The notes under the pieces are model-generated. The model did no database searches. It saw only the letters and a list, made by a program, of their open reading frames with translations, and had not been told where the DNA came from. A stretch of 32,023 bases of DNA from Lacunisphaera sp. (GTDB lineage: Bacteria > Verrucomicrobiota > Verrucomicrobiia > Opitutales > Opitutaceae): positions 1 to 32,023 of the forward strand of contig JAQSDJ010000116.1 in assembly GCA_029945855.1 (NCBI GenBank). Reading direction: 5' to 3'. The translations under genes and the position numbers were made by a program. Positions 8,003 through 16,105 of this stretch are shown here, piece after piece. The first letter of the stretch is position 1. Each line of letters begins with the position of its first letter.

Positions 8003-8842
8003 CTACGCCCGCGCCCAGGCCCGCGCCAGCTGGCTGCGCAGGATGACGGCATCGGGCCACGCCGGCGGCAGGCCGGAGATGTTGTAGCCGCCGCCCGCGG
8101 GCGCATACGGCCCCATCTCGGGACAGGCGAACATCGTCTTGCCCTTGTTGCCGCGGCCCTGCTTCCACAGCCGCATCAACGCCTCGACGAAGACCAGGTA
8201 GCTCTTCACCTCGGGAGTGAGCGATCCCTTGCAGGTGACCGGCACCTGGCAATGGTGGCCGTTGAACGGGCGGAAATGCACCTGCTCGCTGTTTTGCACC
8301 AACTCCGGGTGATCGAGCAGCCGCTCGATGTAATCGTCGGGGCTGAGGTGCTTGACGCACGCGAGGTGCGAGAAATCGAAGTTCATCTTGATCAGCCGGC
8401 CGGTGGCGCGGTGATAGCGCTCGGCAATCTCGTAGGTCTTCTCCGGGGTCTCGGTGCAGGTGTCGCGGTGCACCTCGAGGCAGACCACTACACCGCCGAT
8501 CTTCTCGGCCGCCTGCTCCAGCTGGAGCCAGTGTTTCGTCGCCAGCGCCGGCGGGGTGTCGTGGTCGTCGAGCTGCACGTTGATGTGGACCGCGCCCGCT
8601 TCCTTTTGCGACTTGATCAGCCGGGCGAAATCCGCGGGTTTCTGGGTGGAGACAAAACCGAGCAGGTGATGCAGGTCGTATTTCTCGGCGAGCCGCCGGT
8701 GCTCCGGCGTGAGCGCGGTCGTGATGCCGTCGAAGCCGGCGGCGGCGACGGCTTTGATCTTTTTCTCGAGGGACCACTCGGTCGCGGGCGAAGGATGCCA
8801 GCTGAGCGACCAGAGGTTGGCGATATGGGCGATGTGGGGCAT
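8003..8842 (-). CDS. Sugar phosphate isomerase/epimerase-like TIM barrel (xylose isomerase-like, AP endonuclease 2 superfamily)
   Basis: A 279-residue cytosolic TIM-barrel protein without signal peptide. The superfamily pattern is visible: KIKAVAAAGFDGI early in the barrel, the acidic strand ends CLEVHRDT and MNFDFSHL, then VHFRPFNGHH and a late CPEMGPY. These supply glutamate, aspartate and histidine ligands typical of the divalent metal site. Such proteins isomerise or epimerise sugars, or dehydrate inositol derivatives; the exact reaction is not readable. The start ATG at 8842 follows a pyrimidine-rich leader. It is divergent from the Nudix gene (91 bp gap) and convergent with the ferritin-like gene. 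Confidence 0.85.
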   Translation of the reverse strand: MPHIAHIANLWSLSWHPSPATEWSLEKKIKAVAAAGFDGITTALTPEHRRLAEKYDLHHLLGFVSTQKPADFARLIKSQKEAGAVHINVQLDDHDTPPALATKHWLQLEQAAEKIGGVVVCLEVHRDTCTETPEKTYEIAERYHRATGRLIKMNFDFSHLACVKHLSPDDYIERLLDHPELVQNSEQVHFRPFNGHHCQVPVTCKGSLTPEVKSYLVFVEALMRLWKQGRGNKGKTMFACPEMGPYAPAGGGYNISGLPPAWPDAVILRSQLARAWARA

Positions 8843-8933
8843 GGCGTGGGCGGATCAGGCGGGTTGGTGGAGCCCCCGGCTGTCGGTGCATTTGAATTTG
8901 CCCGAGCCTTCCCAAAGGTCACGCTCTTTTCCC

Positions 8934-9437
8934 ATGGCCCCCGCCCTGCCTTACAAAATCTCCGTCCTCGTCTTCATCGAAAATGCCGCCGGCGAACTGC
9001 TGCTCATGCTGCGGGCCAAGCAACCCAATCTCGGCGTGTGGTCGCCCATCGGCGGCAAGCTCGAGATGGCGACCGGCGAGTCGCCCTTCGAATGCGCCGT
9101 GCGCGAGACCCACGAGGAAACCGGCCTGAGCGTCGCCGGCGCGGACATGCATCTCTTCGCCATGATCGCGGAAAAAGCCTACCAGGGTGAAACCCACTGG
9201 CTGATGTTTCTTTTCCGCTGCAAGCAACCCATCACGGGACTGCCGCCGGACATCACGGAAGGCCGCTTTGCCTTTTATTCGCGGGATGCCATCCGCAACC
9301 TGCCGATTCCCGAGACCGACAAGGCGGCGCTATGGCCGATCTACGACCAATATCGCGAAGGCTTCGTCGCGCTGAAGGCCGATTGCACCCGCTCGCCCAT
9401 CACGGTGAGCGTCGAACAGATCACCGGCGGAACATAA
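8934..9437 (+). CDS. Nudix hydrolase
   Basis: A 167-residue Nudix-fold pyrophosphohydrolase. The Nudix box is present as GGKLEMATGE (40-49) followed by R57-E58-T-H-E61-E62-T-G64. Two extra residues lie between the first glycine pair and the first conserved glutamate compared with the common form. The RExxEExG part that binds the metal is intact. Substrate specificity (dNTP, ADP-ribose or another nucleoside diphosphate) cannot be inferred. The ATG at 8934 is chosen because the hydrophobic strand YKISVLVFIENAAGELLL then begins at the usual distance. A much longer open frame upstream overlaps the divergent TIM-barrel gene and was not used. Confidence 0.88.
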   Translation: MAPALPYKISVLVFIENAAGELLLMLRAKQPNLGVWSPIGGKLEMATGESPFECAVRETHEETGLSVAGADMHLFAMIAEKAYQGETHWLMFLFRCKQPITGLPPDITEGRFAFYSRDAIRNLPIPETDKAALWPIYDQYREGFVALKADCTRSPITVSVEQITGGT

Positions 9438-9449
9438 ATCTAGTGCTGG

Positions 9450-9516
9450 AGCGCTGAGCCCGCGGCCGGCTCGCCCGCGCACCAAGGGAAATGGAGCCCC
9501 GGCGACTTCGCCGGGG
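9450..9516. repeat. TGGAGC-headed palindromes, family B (intergenic)
   Basis: Two neighbouring units each begin with TGGAGC. The second is a perfect 9 bp inverted repeat with a 2-base loop, CCCCGGCGA and TCGCCGGGG (9497-9516). The first (9453 onward) is a looser GC-rich palindrome. The same TGGAGC-CGGCGA-TCGCCG unit occurs twice inside pdhC (12251 and 12542). A stem here may also terminate the Nudix transcript. Confidence 0.6.
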
Positions 9517-9524
9517 AGAATTCT

Positions 9525-9584
9525 GTAGGTCGGGGTTTACCCCCGACTTACGCGGCTGACTGTCGGTCATAAAGCCCGACCTAC
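9525..9584. repeat. Palindromic element family A, copy 3 (core with insertion)
   Basis: The core begins GTAGGTCGGGG and ends GCCCGACCTAC as in the other copies, but is 60 bp instead of 48 bp, with extra sequence at the centre. It lies in the 288 bp gap between the Nudix gene and pdhA, which are co-directional, unlike the three other copies. The remaining 140 bp up to pdhA is more AT-rich and probably holds the pdh promoter, but no clear -35/-10 pair was identified. Confidence 0.75.
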
Positions 9585-9725
9585 CACGAACCTCAGCCAC
9601 AGGCTCTGGTTGACGTTCTAACAGTTCGGCATTCGGTGACGTAACTTTCGCTTGTCTTCGCTTCGCTTTCACTAAAGACGGGATCCTGCGCTCCCGATAT
9701 TGCTTCAAACTCAAATCATTTCCTT

Positions 9726-10817
<1,092 letters not shown>

Positions 10818-10828
10818 GCCGCGCCACC

Positions 10829-10861
10829 TACTCACTACCCGCTACTCGCTACTCACTACTT
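10829..10861. repeat. Heptamer tandem repeat between pdhA and pdhB (TACTCAC type)
   Basis: Four to five consecutive 7 bp units, TACTCAC, TACCCGC, TACTCGC, TACTCAC and a partial TACTTCT, occupy most of the 53 bp spacer and run up to the pyrimidine-rich leader of pdhB. Confidence 0.85.
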
Positions 10862-10870
10862 CTCTCTCCC

Positions 10871-11848
10871 ATGCCCGTCATCACCTACCGCGAAGCCCTC
10901 CGGGCCGCCATGTCCGAGGAAATCGAACGCGATCCGAACGTCGTCCTCATGGGCGAGGAAGTCGCCCAGTTCAACGGCGCCTACAAGATCTCCGAGGGCA
11001 TGCTGGCCAAATACGGCCCCACCCGCATCGTCGACACGCCGATCAGCGAGGCCGGCTTCATCGGCATGGGCGTCGGCGCCGCCATGCTCGGCCTGCGCCC
11101 GGTCATGGAGCTGATGTTCTTCAGCTTCTACACCGTCGCCTTCGACCAGATCTTCAACAACGCGGCCAACATCCGCTACATGTCCGGCGGCCTGATCAAC
11201 TGCCCCATCGTCCTGCGCGGCCCGGCCAACGGCGGCACCAACGTCGGCGCCACCCACTCGCACACGCCCGAGTCCATCGCCGCCTATCATCCCGGCATCA
11301 AGGTTGTCGTCCCCTCCAACGCCTACGACGCCAAGGGCCTCATGAAGTCCGCCATCCGCGACAACGACCCGGTCATGTTCATGGAGAACACCATCCTCTA
11401 CGGCGAGTCGTGCGAGGTCCCCGAGGAGGAATACCTCGTCCCGCTCGGCTCGGCCAAGGTCATGCGCGAGGGCACCGACCTCTCCATCATCGGCCACGGC
11501 CGCGCCATCCAGCTGGCCCTCAAGGCCGCCGACCGGCTCAAGGAACTGCACAACATCAACGCCGAGGTCGTCGACCTGCGCTCGATCCGCCCGCTCGACG
11601 AGGAGACCATCCTCAACTCCGTCAAGAAGACCAGCCGCGCCCTCTACGTCGAGGAGTCCAAGCCCTTCTGCTCCGTCGGCGCCATGGTCGCCTGCATCAT
11701 CTCGGACAAGGCCTTCGATTATCTCGACGCCCCGGTGAAGCGCCTGACCTCGATCGACTCCCCTGCGATCTACTCCCCCCCGATGGAAAAGCTCCAGCTC
11801 CCGACGGTCGACCGCATCTACGAAGCAGCACTTGCAGTGCTGAAGTAG
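10871..11848 (+). CDS. pdhB: Pyruvate dehydrogenase E1 component, beta subunit
   Basis: A 325-residue transketolase-like E1 beta subunit that completes the E1 active site with PdhA. Typical segments are VVLMGEEVAQFNGAYKISEG (about 23-42), TPISEAGFIGMGVGAAM and RGPANGGTNVGATHSH near the middle, and the C-terminal transketolase-C domain from about residue 200 (IIGHGRAIQLAL, VVDLRSIRPLDEETI). The ATG at 10871 gives the standard N-terminus, ITYREALRAAMSEEI; an open frame further upstream lies in the heptamer repeat. Its TAG stop (11846-11848) lies inside the first unit of the next heptamer array. Confidence 0.95.
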   Translation: MPVITYREALRAAMSEEIERDPNVVLMGEEVAQFNGAYKISEGMLAKYGPTRIVDTPISEAGFIGMGVGAAMLGLRPVMELMFFSFYTVAFDQIFNNAANIRYMSGGLINCPIVLRGPANGGTNVGATHSHTPESIAAYHPGIKVVVPSNAYDAKGLMKSAIRDNDPVMFMENTILYGESCEVPEEEYLVPLGSAKVMREGTDLSIIGHGRAIQLALKAADRLKELHNINAEVVDLRSIRPLDEETILNSVKKTSRALYVEESKPFCSVGAMVACIISDKAFDYLDAPVKRLTSIDSPAIYSPPMEKLQLPTVDRIYEAALAVLK

Positions 11849-11959
11849 CGAGTAGTGGGTAGCGAGTAGCGAGCATCACGCTCCGAAAGCTGCCCACCTC
11901 ACTTGCACGTCCGCACCACTGATCTACTCACTACTCACTACTCGCTACTCACTACTTCT
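11845..11959. repeat. Inverted pair of heptamer arrays between pdhB and pdhC
   Basis: The left array (11845-11872) has four 7 bp units of the GTAGCGA type. The right array (11925-11959) has TACTCAC-type units, which is the same repeat in inverse orientation. GTAGCGAGTAG in the left array can pair perfectly with CTACTCGCTAC in the right one, enclosing a loop of about 60-70 bases in the transcript. The stop codon of pdhB is within the left array. Confidence 0.85.
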
Positions 11960-11965
11960 CCCCCC

Positions 11966-13318
11966 ATGTCCGACATCATCGAAATGCCCAAACTCAGCGA
12001 CACCATGACGGTGGGCACGCTGGTCAAATGGCTCCGCAAGGAAGGCGACGCCGTCAAGGCCGGCGACATGCTCGCCGAGGTCGAGACCGACAAGGCCACG
12101 ATGGAGCTCGAGACGTTCTTCACCGGCACGCTGCTCAAGATCTACGCCCCGGACGGCTCCCAGGTCGCCATCGGCGCCCCGCTCTGCGCGATCGGCCAGG
12201 TCGGCGAAGTTGTCCCCCCCGTGCTGGCCTCACCAGCTCCGAAATCCGACGCTGGAGCTGCGGCGACCCCGCCGCCGGCGCCAACCCCGATCGCTGCCGT
12301 TCCTGTAGCTGAGCCCGTCACGGCGCAGGCGCCCGCCGCGCCCGCTCCTTCGACCCCGTCCCCTGTCCTCCGTCCTCCGTCCTCTGACGCGCGTCTGCGC
12401 ATCTCCCCTCTCGCGCGCAAACTCGCCGCCGCCGAGAACATCGACGCCGCCCGCCTCACCGGCACCGGCCCGCACGGCCGCATCGTCCGGGCCGACGTCT
12501 TGGCCGCCGCAGCCAATCCGGCTCTCCTCAAGTCCACCGCTGCTGGAGCCACGGCGACCTCGCCGCAGTCTGCCTCCTCAGGTTTCAGGTCTCAGGTCTC
12601 AGGTTTCTCTGGATCGGGCAGCCCGATCCAGCCGGATCGCACCGTCCCCGCCTCCAACATGCGCGCCGTCATCGCCAAGCGTCTGCTCGAGGCCAAGACG
12701 CAGATCCCGCACTTCTATCTCGAACTCGAGGTCGACGCCGAGCCGCTGCTCGCCGTCCGCTCCCAGCTCAACACGGCCTTTGAGAAGGACGGCGTAAAGC
12801 TCTCCGTCAACGACTTCATCCTCAAGGCGAGCGCCGAGGCGCTGCGCCGTGTCCCGGGCGTCAACGCCTCGTGGGTCGGCACCGGCATCCAGTATCACGG
12901 CGCCGCGCACGTCTCCTTCGCCGTCGCCATCGAGGATGGCCTCATCACGCCGGTCATCCGCGACACGCACACGAAGTCCATCTTCGCGATCAGCGCCGAG
13001 GCCAAGCCGCTCGGCAAGCGCGCCAAGGAAAAGAAACTCAAGCCCGAGGAATTCACCGGCGGCACCTTCTGCGTCTCCAACCTCGGCATGATGGGCATTG
13101 AGCGTTTCTCGGCCATCATCAACCCGCCCAACGCCGCGATCCTTGCCGTCGGCACCACGGTCACCAAGCCCGTCGTGAAGAACGGGACGATCGTCATCGG
13201 CCAGACGATGGTGCTGACCCTCTCCTGCGACCACCGCGTGGTGGACGGCGCCCTCGGCGCCCAGTTCCTCGCCGCGCTCAAGGACCTGCTCGAGAAGCCG
13301 GCGCTGCTTCTGGTCTGA
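11966..13318 (+). CDS. pdhC: Dihydrolipoamide acetyltransferase (E2) of pyruvate dehydrogenase
   Basis: A 450-residue E2 that transfers the acetyl group from lipoate to CoA and forms the core of the complex. Domain order is lipoyl domain (residues 1-80, lipoyl lysine K43 in VETDKATMEL), Pro/Ala linker (about 85-140), E3-binding domain (about 143-181, ISPLARKLAAAENID and GTGPHGRIVRADVLA), second linker (about 182-225) and catalytic domain (about 226-450) with H423 and D427 in DHRVVDG. The ATG at 11966 gives a normal lipoyl N-terminus. Both linkers contain sequences matching the repeats found in the surrounding gaps: TGGAGC palindromes, two heptamer arrays and a perfect inverted repeat. No E3 gene follows; the complex must recruit one from elsewhere. 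Confidence 0.95.
   Translation: MSDIIEMPKLSDTMTVGTLVKWLRKEGDAVKAGDMLAEVETDKATMELETFFTGTLLKIYAPDGSQVAIGAPLCAIGQVGEVVPPVLASPAPKSDAGAAATPPPAPTPIAAVPVAEPVTAQAPAAPAPSTPSPVLRPPSSDARLRISPLARKLAAAENIDAARLTGTGPHGRIVRADVLAAAANPALLKSTAAGATATSPQSASSGFRSQVSGFSGSGSPIQPDRTVPASNMRAVIAKRLLEAKTQIPHFYLELEVDAEPLLAVRSQLNTAFEKDGVKLSVNDFILKASAEALRRVPGVNASWVGTGIQYHGAAHVSFAVAIEDGLITPVIRDTHTKSIFAISAEAKPLGKRAKEKKLKPEEFTGGTFCVSNLGMMGIERFSAIINPPNAAILAVGTTVTKPVVKNGTIVIGQTMVLTLSCDHRVVDGALGAQFLAALKDLLEKPALLLV
12251..12277 (+). repeat. Family B palindrome inside pdhC linker 1
   Basis: The unit reads GCTGGAGCTGCGGCGACC then CCGCCGCCG, matching the intergenic family B (TGGAGC, CGGCGA, then the inverse). It is in frame and encodes AGAAATPPP. 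The second copy at 12542 is in the same frame and encodes AGATATSPQ. Confidence 0.6.
12362..12387 (+). repeat. Heptamer array inside pdhC linker 1 (TCCGTCC type)
   Basis: Units CCTGTCC, TCCGTCC, TCCGTCC and a partial TCTGACG follow one another with 7 bp period, inside the coding sequence just before the E3-binding domain. Confidence 0.7.
12542..12629 (+). repeat. Compound repeat cluster inside pdhC linker 2
   Basis: Three repeats follow one another: a family B palindrome (12542-12568), four units of a TCAGGTT/TCAGGTC heptamer (12578-12605, exactly 28 bp), and a perfect 9 bp inverted repeat GGATCGGGC-A-GCCCGATCC (12611-12629). All are read through in frame between the E3-binding and catalytic domains. 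Confidence 0.75.
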
Positions 13319-13377
13319 GCCGGCTTTTCTTCCGCTCCGAGGATGAGCGCGTATTCAAGAATACCATGGCCGTTTCT

Positions 13378-13460
13378 GTAGGTCGGGCTTTACGCCCGAC
13401 ACGTCGGGGATAAACCCCGACCTACAAGAAGATCATGGCTACACTTCATTTTTAACCGCT
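13378..13460. repeat. Palindromic element family A, copy 4 (inverse orientation)
   Basis: The 48 bp core (13378-13425) is followed by CATGGCTACACTTCA and AACCGCT. In reverse complement these match the left arm of copy 2 (AGCGGTT, then TGAAGTGTAGCC). The right terminal repeat is not preserved. It lies between the convergent pdhC and GH123-like genes and may terminate both. Confidence 0.82.
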
Positions 13461-13477
13461 GTATCCCACTCGAACAT

Positions 13478-15208
13478 TCAGCCCTTGGCGAGCGGCGCCG
13501 CAGGCGGCGGGCAGGCATCGACGGCCTCCAGCAACGATTTCTTTGCCGCCCGGTAGGCGCCGACATCCTTGCTGTATTGGTCAAATCCCTGCACCACCTG
13601 CGCGATGATCGCCTGGGCGCGGGGCAGATCGTGCCGCTTGAGCTGCGCGAGTAGTTCCTGGTCCTCCATGCCGATGCGGTGCGCCTCGAAGCGGTGGCTG
13701 GAGAGCGGAATATCGCCCAAGGGATAAAAAACATGGGAGTCCCCGGCGGGCAGAAATTGTCCTTCCATATGAAACCGGACGAGTTCTTCAAAAGGTTTGG
13801 CCGTGTGGAAATTTCCGCCCCAGTGCAGGTAACCCTGCAGGTTGAACTTCGCGCACGCCCAAGCCATGTAAACCTGCCGGAGCCGCTCCTGGTCGAGGAG
13901 CCGGTTCAACCACGGCCCGCCCGGGGACAGGCAGGTGTAGACCCAGACCTGGTCACCGGCGGCCTGACGCCGGGCATAGAAGTCCTGATGTGCCTGGAAT
14001 TCCTGCACCTGAGGACACCAGATGTTCACGAGCCCGCTCACGTTCATCGTCATCGTCGCCTCGAGAATCCGGATGTCGGGCTTCACCTCGCGCAGAAGCG
14101 CGATGAGCACCCGGTAGCGCTCCACAAAGGGATCCTCGGGTTCGTCAAAGACGCCCTGCACCCAGGCCCCTTCCCAGTGATTCTCGCGCATCAGGGTGAC
14201 GACCCGCTGCGCCATCTGCGTGAGCATCCGCTGGCCCTTCGGCGACACCGCCTCCACTTCCTTGCCGTCCGCCGTCGGGACATAAAGCAGCATGTCCGTG
14301 ACGGTCCAGTTCCGGCGCCCGAACATCGGGGCGCCGTGGATCGTCGTGAGCCCGGCGTCGAGAAACACCCGGATATACCGTTCGAGCCGGTCGCGGCGGA
14401 AGTCCGTGACGTTGCCGTCCGCGTCGATCGTGAAGTAATCGGCCCAGCTGAACCAAAAGGCGTTCTGCCGCCCCCGGGCCATGAGCTGCGCGTAAAGCGC
14501 CAGCTTGGCCCAGAACGGTTCGCTCCACTTCTCCACGCCGTGCGCGCTGCAAATGTTGTCGATGCTGTGCCAGTTGATGTAGGCCATCGAGGATTGGCTC
14601 ACCGGCGGCACCAGCGCCGGGTGGACCACGACAACAAATTCCAGCAACTCGACCCGGTCGCCAAGATTGAGACGGAGCCGATGAATCTGCTCCCCGGGAG
14701 TGGCCGCCGCCCCGATCGGGATTTCCATCCGCAAGGCGAGCGTCGGGCCGGTGGCGGCGAGCGGTGAATTCACGGGCTCGATCGGATCATAAACGCGGAA
14801 CGGCGCCCGGCGGATGACGAACGGGTTGATCTTCCCGCTGTATTTTTCCGTGTTCCGGTCGAGCCCGGTGTTTTCGAGGACGGGAACGTCGATCAACCGG
14901 CCCCACCGGACACCCGGCGTCGGCTGACCGTTGCCGCCCGTCTCGGAGAACCGGATGCTCTCCGTGCCTTGGAGGCCCGTGAACATGACATGCACGCCGG
15001 CGATGGTATTCCTGGCCGCATGCACCGTGAGACGCTTCACCGGTTGCGGCAGCGTGGTGTCGGGATATAATTCCTGCACCTCATCAATGAGGCCGACCAC
15101 GGGTGTCGGTCGGGTTGTCGCCGGTTGCGGCAGATCCACCGCCCTGGTGGGCAAAACAGAAAAAACACTCAGGGCCACAAGCACCACGGGAAGGGGAAAG
15201 CATTTCAT
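13478..15208 (-). CDS. Secreted DUF4091 / glycoside hydrolase family 123-like protein
   Basis: A 576-residue exported protein with a signal peptide (MKCFPLPVVLVALSVFSVLP, cleavage near TRA). An N-terminal beta-sandwich-like region (about 40-210) precedes a TIM-barrel-like region containing AYINWHSIDN, FWFSWADYFTID and, at D355-E356, VFDEPEDP. The adjacent Asp-Glu pair is the catalytic arrangement of GH123 N-acetyl-beta-galactosaminidases, which use substrate-assisted catalysis. Further barrel features are VWVYTCLSPGGPWLNR and GYLHWGGNFH. Family-level recognition is good; GalNAc specificity is not demonstrated. The gene is monocistronic, convergent with pdhC and divergent from the YecH-like gene. 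Confidence 0.8.
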   Translation of the reverse strand: MKCFPLPVVLVALSVFSVLPTRAVDLPQPATTRPTPVVGLIDEVQELYPDTTLPQPVKRLTVHAARNTIAGVHVMFTGLQGTESIRFSETGGNGQPTPGVRWGRLIDVPVLENTGLDRNTEKYSGKINPFVIRRAPFRVYDPIEPVNSPLAATGPTLALRMEIPIGAAATPGEQIHRLRLNLGDRVELLEFVVVVHPALVPPVSQSSMAYINWHSIDNICSAHGVEKWSEPFWAKLALYAQLMARGRQNAFWFSWADYFTIDADGNVTDFRRDRLERYIRVFLDAGLTTIHGAPMFGRRNWTVTDMLLYVPTADGKEVEAVSPKGQRMLTQMAQRVVTLMRENHWEGAWVQGVFDEPEDPFVERYRVLIALLREVKPDIRILEATMTMNVSGLVNIWCPQVQEFQAHQDFYARRQAAGDQVWVYTCLSPGGPWLNRLLDQERLRQVYMAWACAKFNLQGYLHWGGNFHTAKPFEELVRFHMEGQFLPAGDSHVFYPLGDIPLSSHRFEAHRIGMEDQELLAQLKRHDLPRAQAIIAQVVQGFDQYSKDVGAYRAAKKSLLEAVDACPPPAAPLAKG

Positions 15209-15414
15209 AATCTGCGCGTTGTTAGTTCCATACTGCGGGGTAGCAGTCAGTTCCGATTCACTGTTACGCCGCCAAAACCAGATATGAAGCCAAAAGCAGA
15301 AATTCCCGCGGGTGATCCCGCCAGTCGGGCAGGCAATTGCCCCATGGAATCCTTGTGGCTGATGGCAAAAAGACAGTTCCCTTGGCGCGGAATGTCAGTT
15401 TCAGTTTAGCCCTC

Positions 15415-15657
15415 ATGCCCAAACAGATTCACGGTCACGATGTGCTCGACATGATGCTGGCCTCGCAGGAGGTCTACACCCGGGACTCGCTCCGGACGGC
15501 GATGAGCGCGAAGTTCGGCTCCGACGCCCGCTACCGGGCCTGCTCCGCGGAGAACATGAATGCCGCCACGTTGATCGATTTTCTCGCCAAACGGGGCAAG
15601 TTCACGGAACAACCCGGCGGCTTCACCCTCGACCCGGGCAAAGTCTGCCAGCATTGA
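15415..15657 (+). CDS. YecH family small metal-binding protein
   Basis: An 80-residue cytosolic protein resembling E. coli YecH (DUF2492) along its whole length. Shared landmarks are IHGHDVLDMM at the N-terminus, YTRDSLRTAMSAKFG, then CSAENM, the segment LIDFLAKRGKF, and the end KVCQH. The conserved histidines and cysteines (HGH, CSAE, CQH) suggest metal binding; the physiological role is unknown. The ATG at 15415 gives the family N-terminus and is preceded by a pyrimidine-rich stretch; an ATG at 15337 would add 26 unsupported residues. It is divergent from the GH123-like gene, with 206 bp between. Confidence 0.88.
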   Translation: MPKQIHGHDVLDMMLASQEVYTRDSLRTAMSAKFGSDARYRACSAENMNAATLIDFLAKRGKFTEQPGGFTLDPGKVCQH

Positions 15658-15716
15658 GCCGCGAGAGCGGGGATTATTTAGGATCATCCAGCGAAGCGAC
15701 AAAGGGAGGCTCACTG

Positions 15717-15811
15717 GGTAGGGCGAGTCGTCCCTGACGAGCCGCTCGGTAGCACGGCTCATCCGGCCTGTCCGCCATATGCTTGGCGACGGCGGAAGGA
15801 TGCACCCTACC
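15717..15811. repeat. Inverted element GGTAGGGCGAG ... GCACCCTACC
   Basis: The outer ends GGTAGGG and CCCTACC are perfect inverse matches. The interior is GC-rich with smaller stems (GACGAGCC, GGCTCATCC). One copy was seen in the window. Confidence 0.5.
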
Positions 15812-15906
15812 GACATCGTCACTTCTTTTCTGAAGTCGCACCTCCTAATATTAGTGGCCCCTCAGTGAAGATTAGTGGTTAAAAACTTCGTCTGTATCCC
15901 TCCGCC

Positions 15907-15970
15907 CTCTCCGTGTTCTCTGTGTTAAAAACTGGATTCATTCAACACAGAGACCGCAGAGATCGCAGAG
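15907..15970. repeat. Inverted CTCTGTGTT / AACACAGAG element
   Basis: The left arm ends TTCTCTGTGTT (15916-15926) and the right arm begins AACACAGAGACC (15944-15955), continuing with short CGCAGAG direct repeats. Similar CACAGAG-rich intergenic repeats are common in environmental bacterial genomes. Confidence 0.6.
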
Positions 15971-16021
15971 TCCGCCAAACCTATTTGCCGTATCAAGTCC
16001 TGGTTCTCCGCGCTGGAATGG

Positions 16022-16086
16022 GGGAGGGGCTTTATGCCCCGACGGAATAGCAGCGACATCTGCTCTCGGGACATAAAGTCCCTCCC
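16022..16086. repeat. Inverted element GGGAGGGGCTTTATG ... CATAAAGTCCCTCCC
   Basis: The arms at 16022-16042 and 16066-16086 are near-perfect inverse matches. The arm structure (GGGCTTTATGCCCCGA, TCGGGACATAAAG) resembles the core of family A, so it may be a relative. It ends 20 bp before the stop of the AraC-type gene. Confidence 0.65.
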
Positions 16087-16105
16087 ACACAAATGAAGAT
16101 ATGCT

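Larger units (their letters stand above)
15658..16105. other. 448 bp gap without genes, made of several different repeats
   Basis: No credible gene lies here. Three repeat units follow one another: an imperfect inverted element bounded by GGTAGGGCGAG and GCACCCTACC (15717-15811), an inverted CTCTGTGTT/AACACAGAG element (15907-15970) and an inverted element bounded by GGGAGGGGCTTTATG and CATAAAGTCCCTCCC (16022-16086). Between them is a short AT-rich stretch (15838-15892). Confidence 0.75.

Noticed and set aside
10829-11959. Repeat arrays considered as a CRISPR array
   Set aside because: Units are 7 bp, directly adjacent and without spacers; no cas gene is present.
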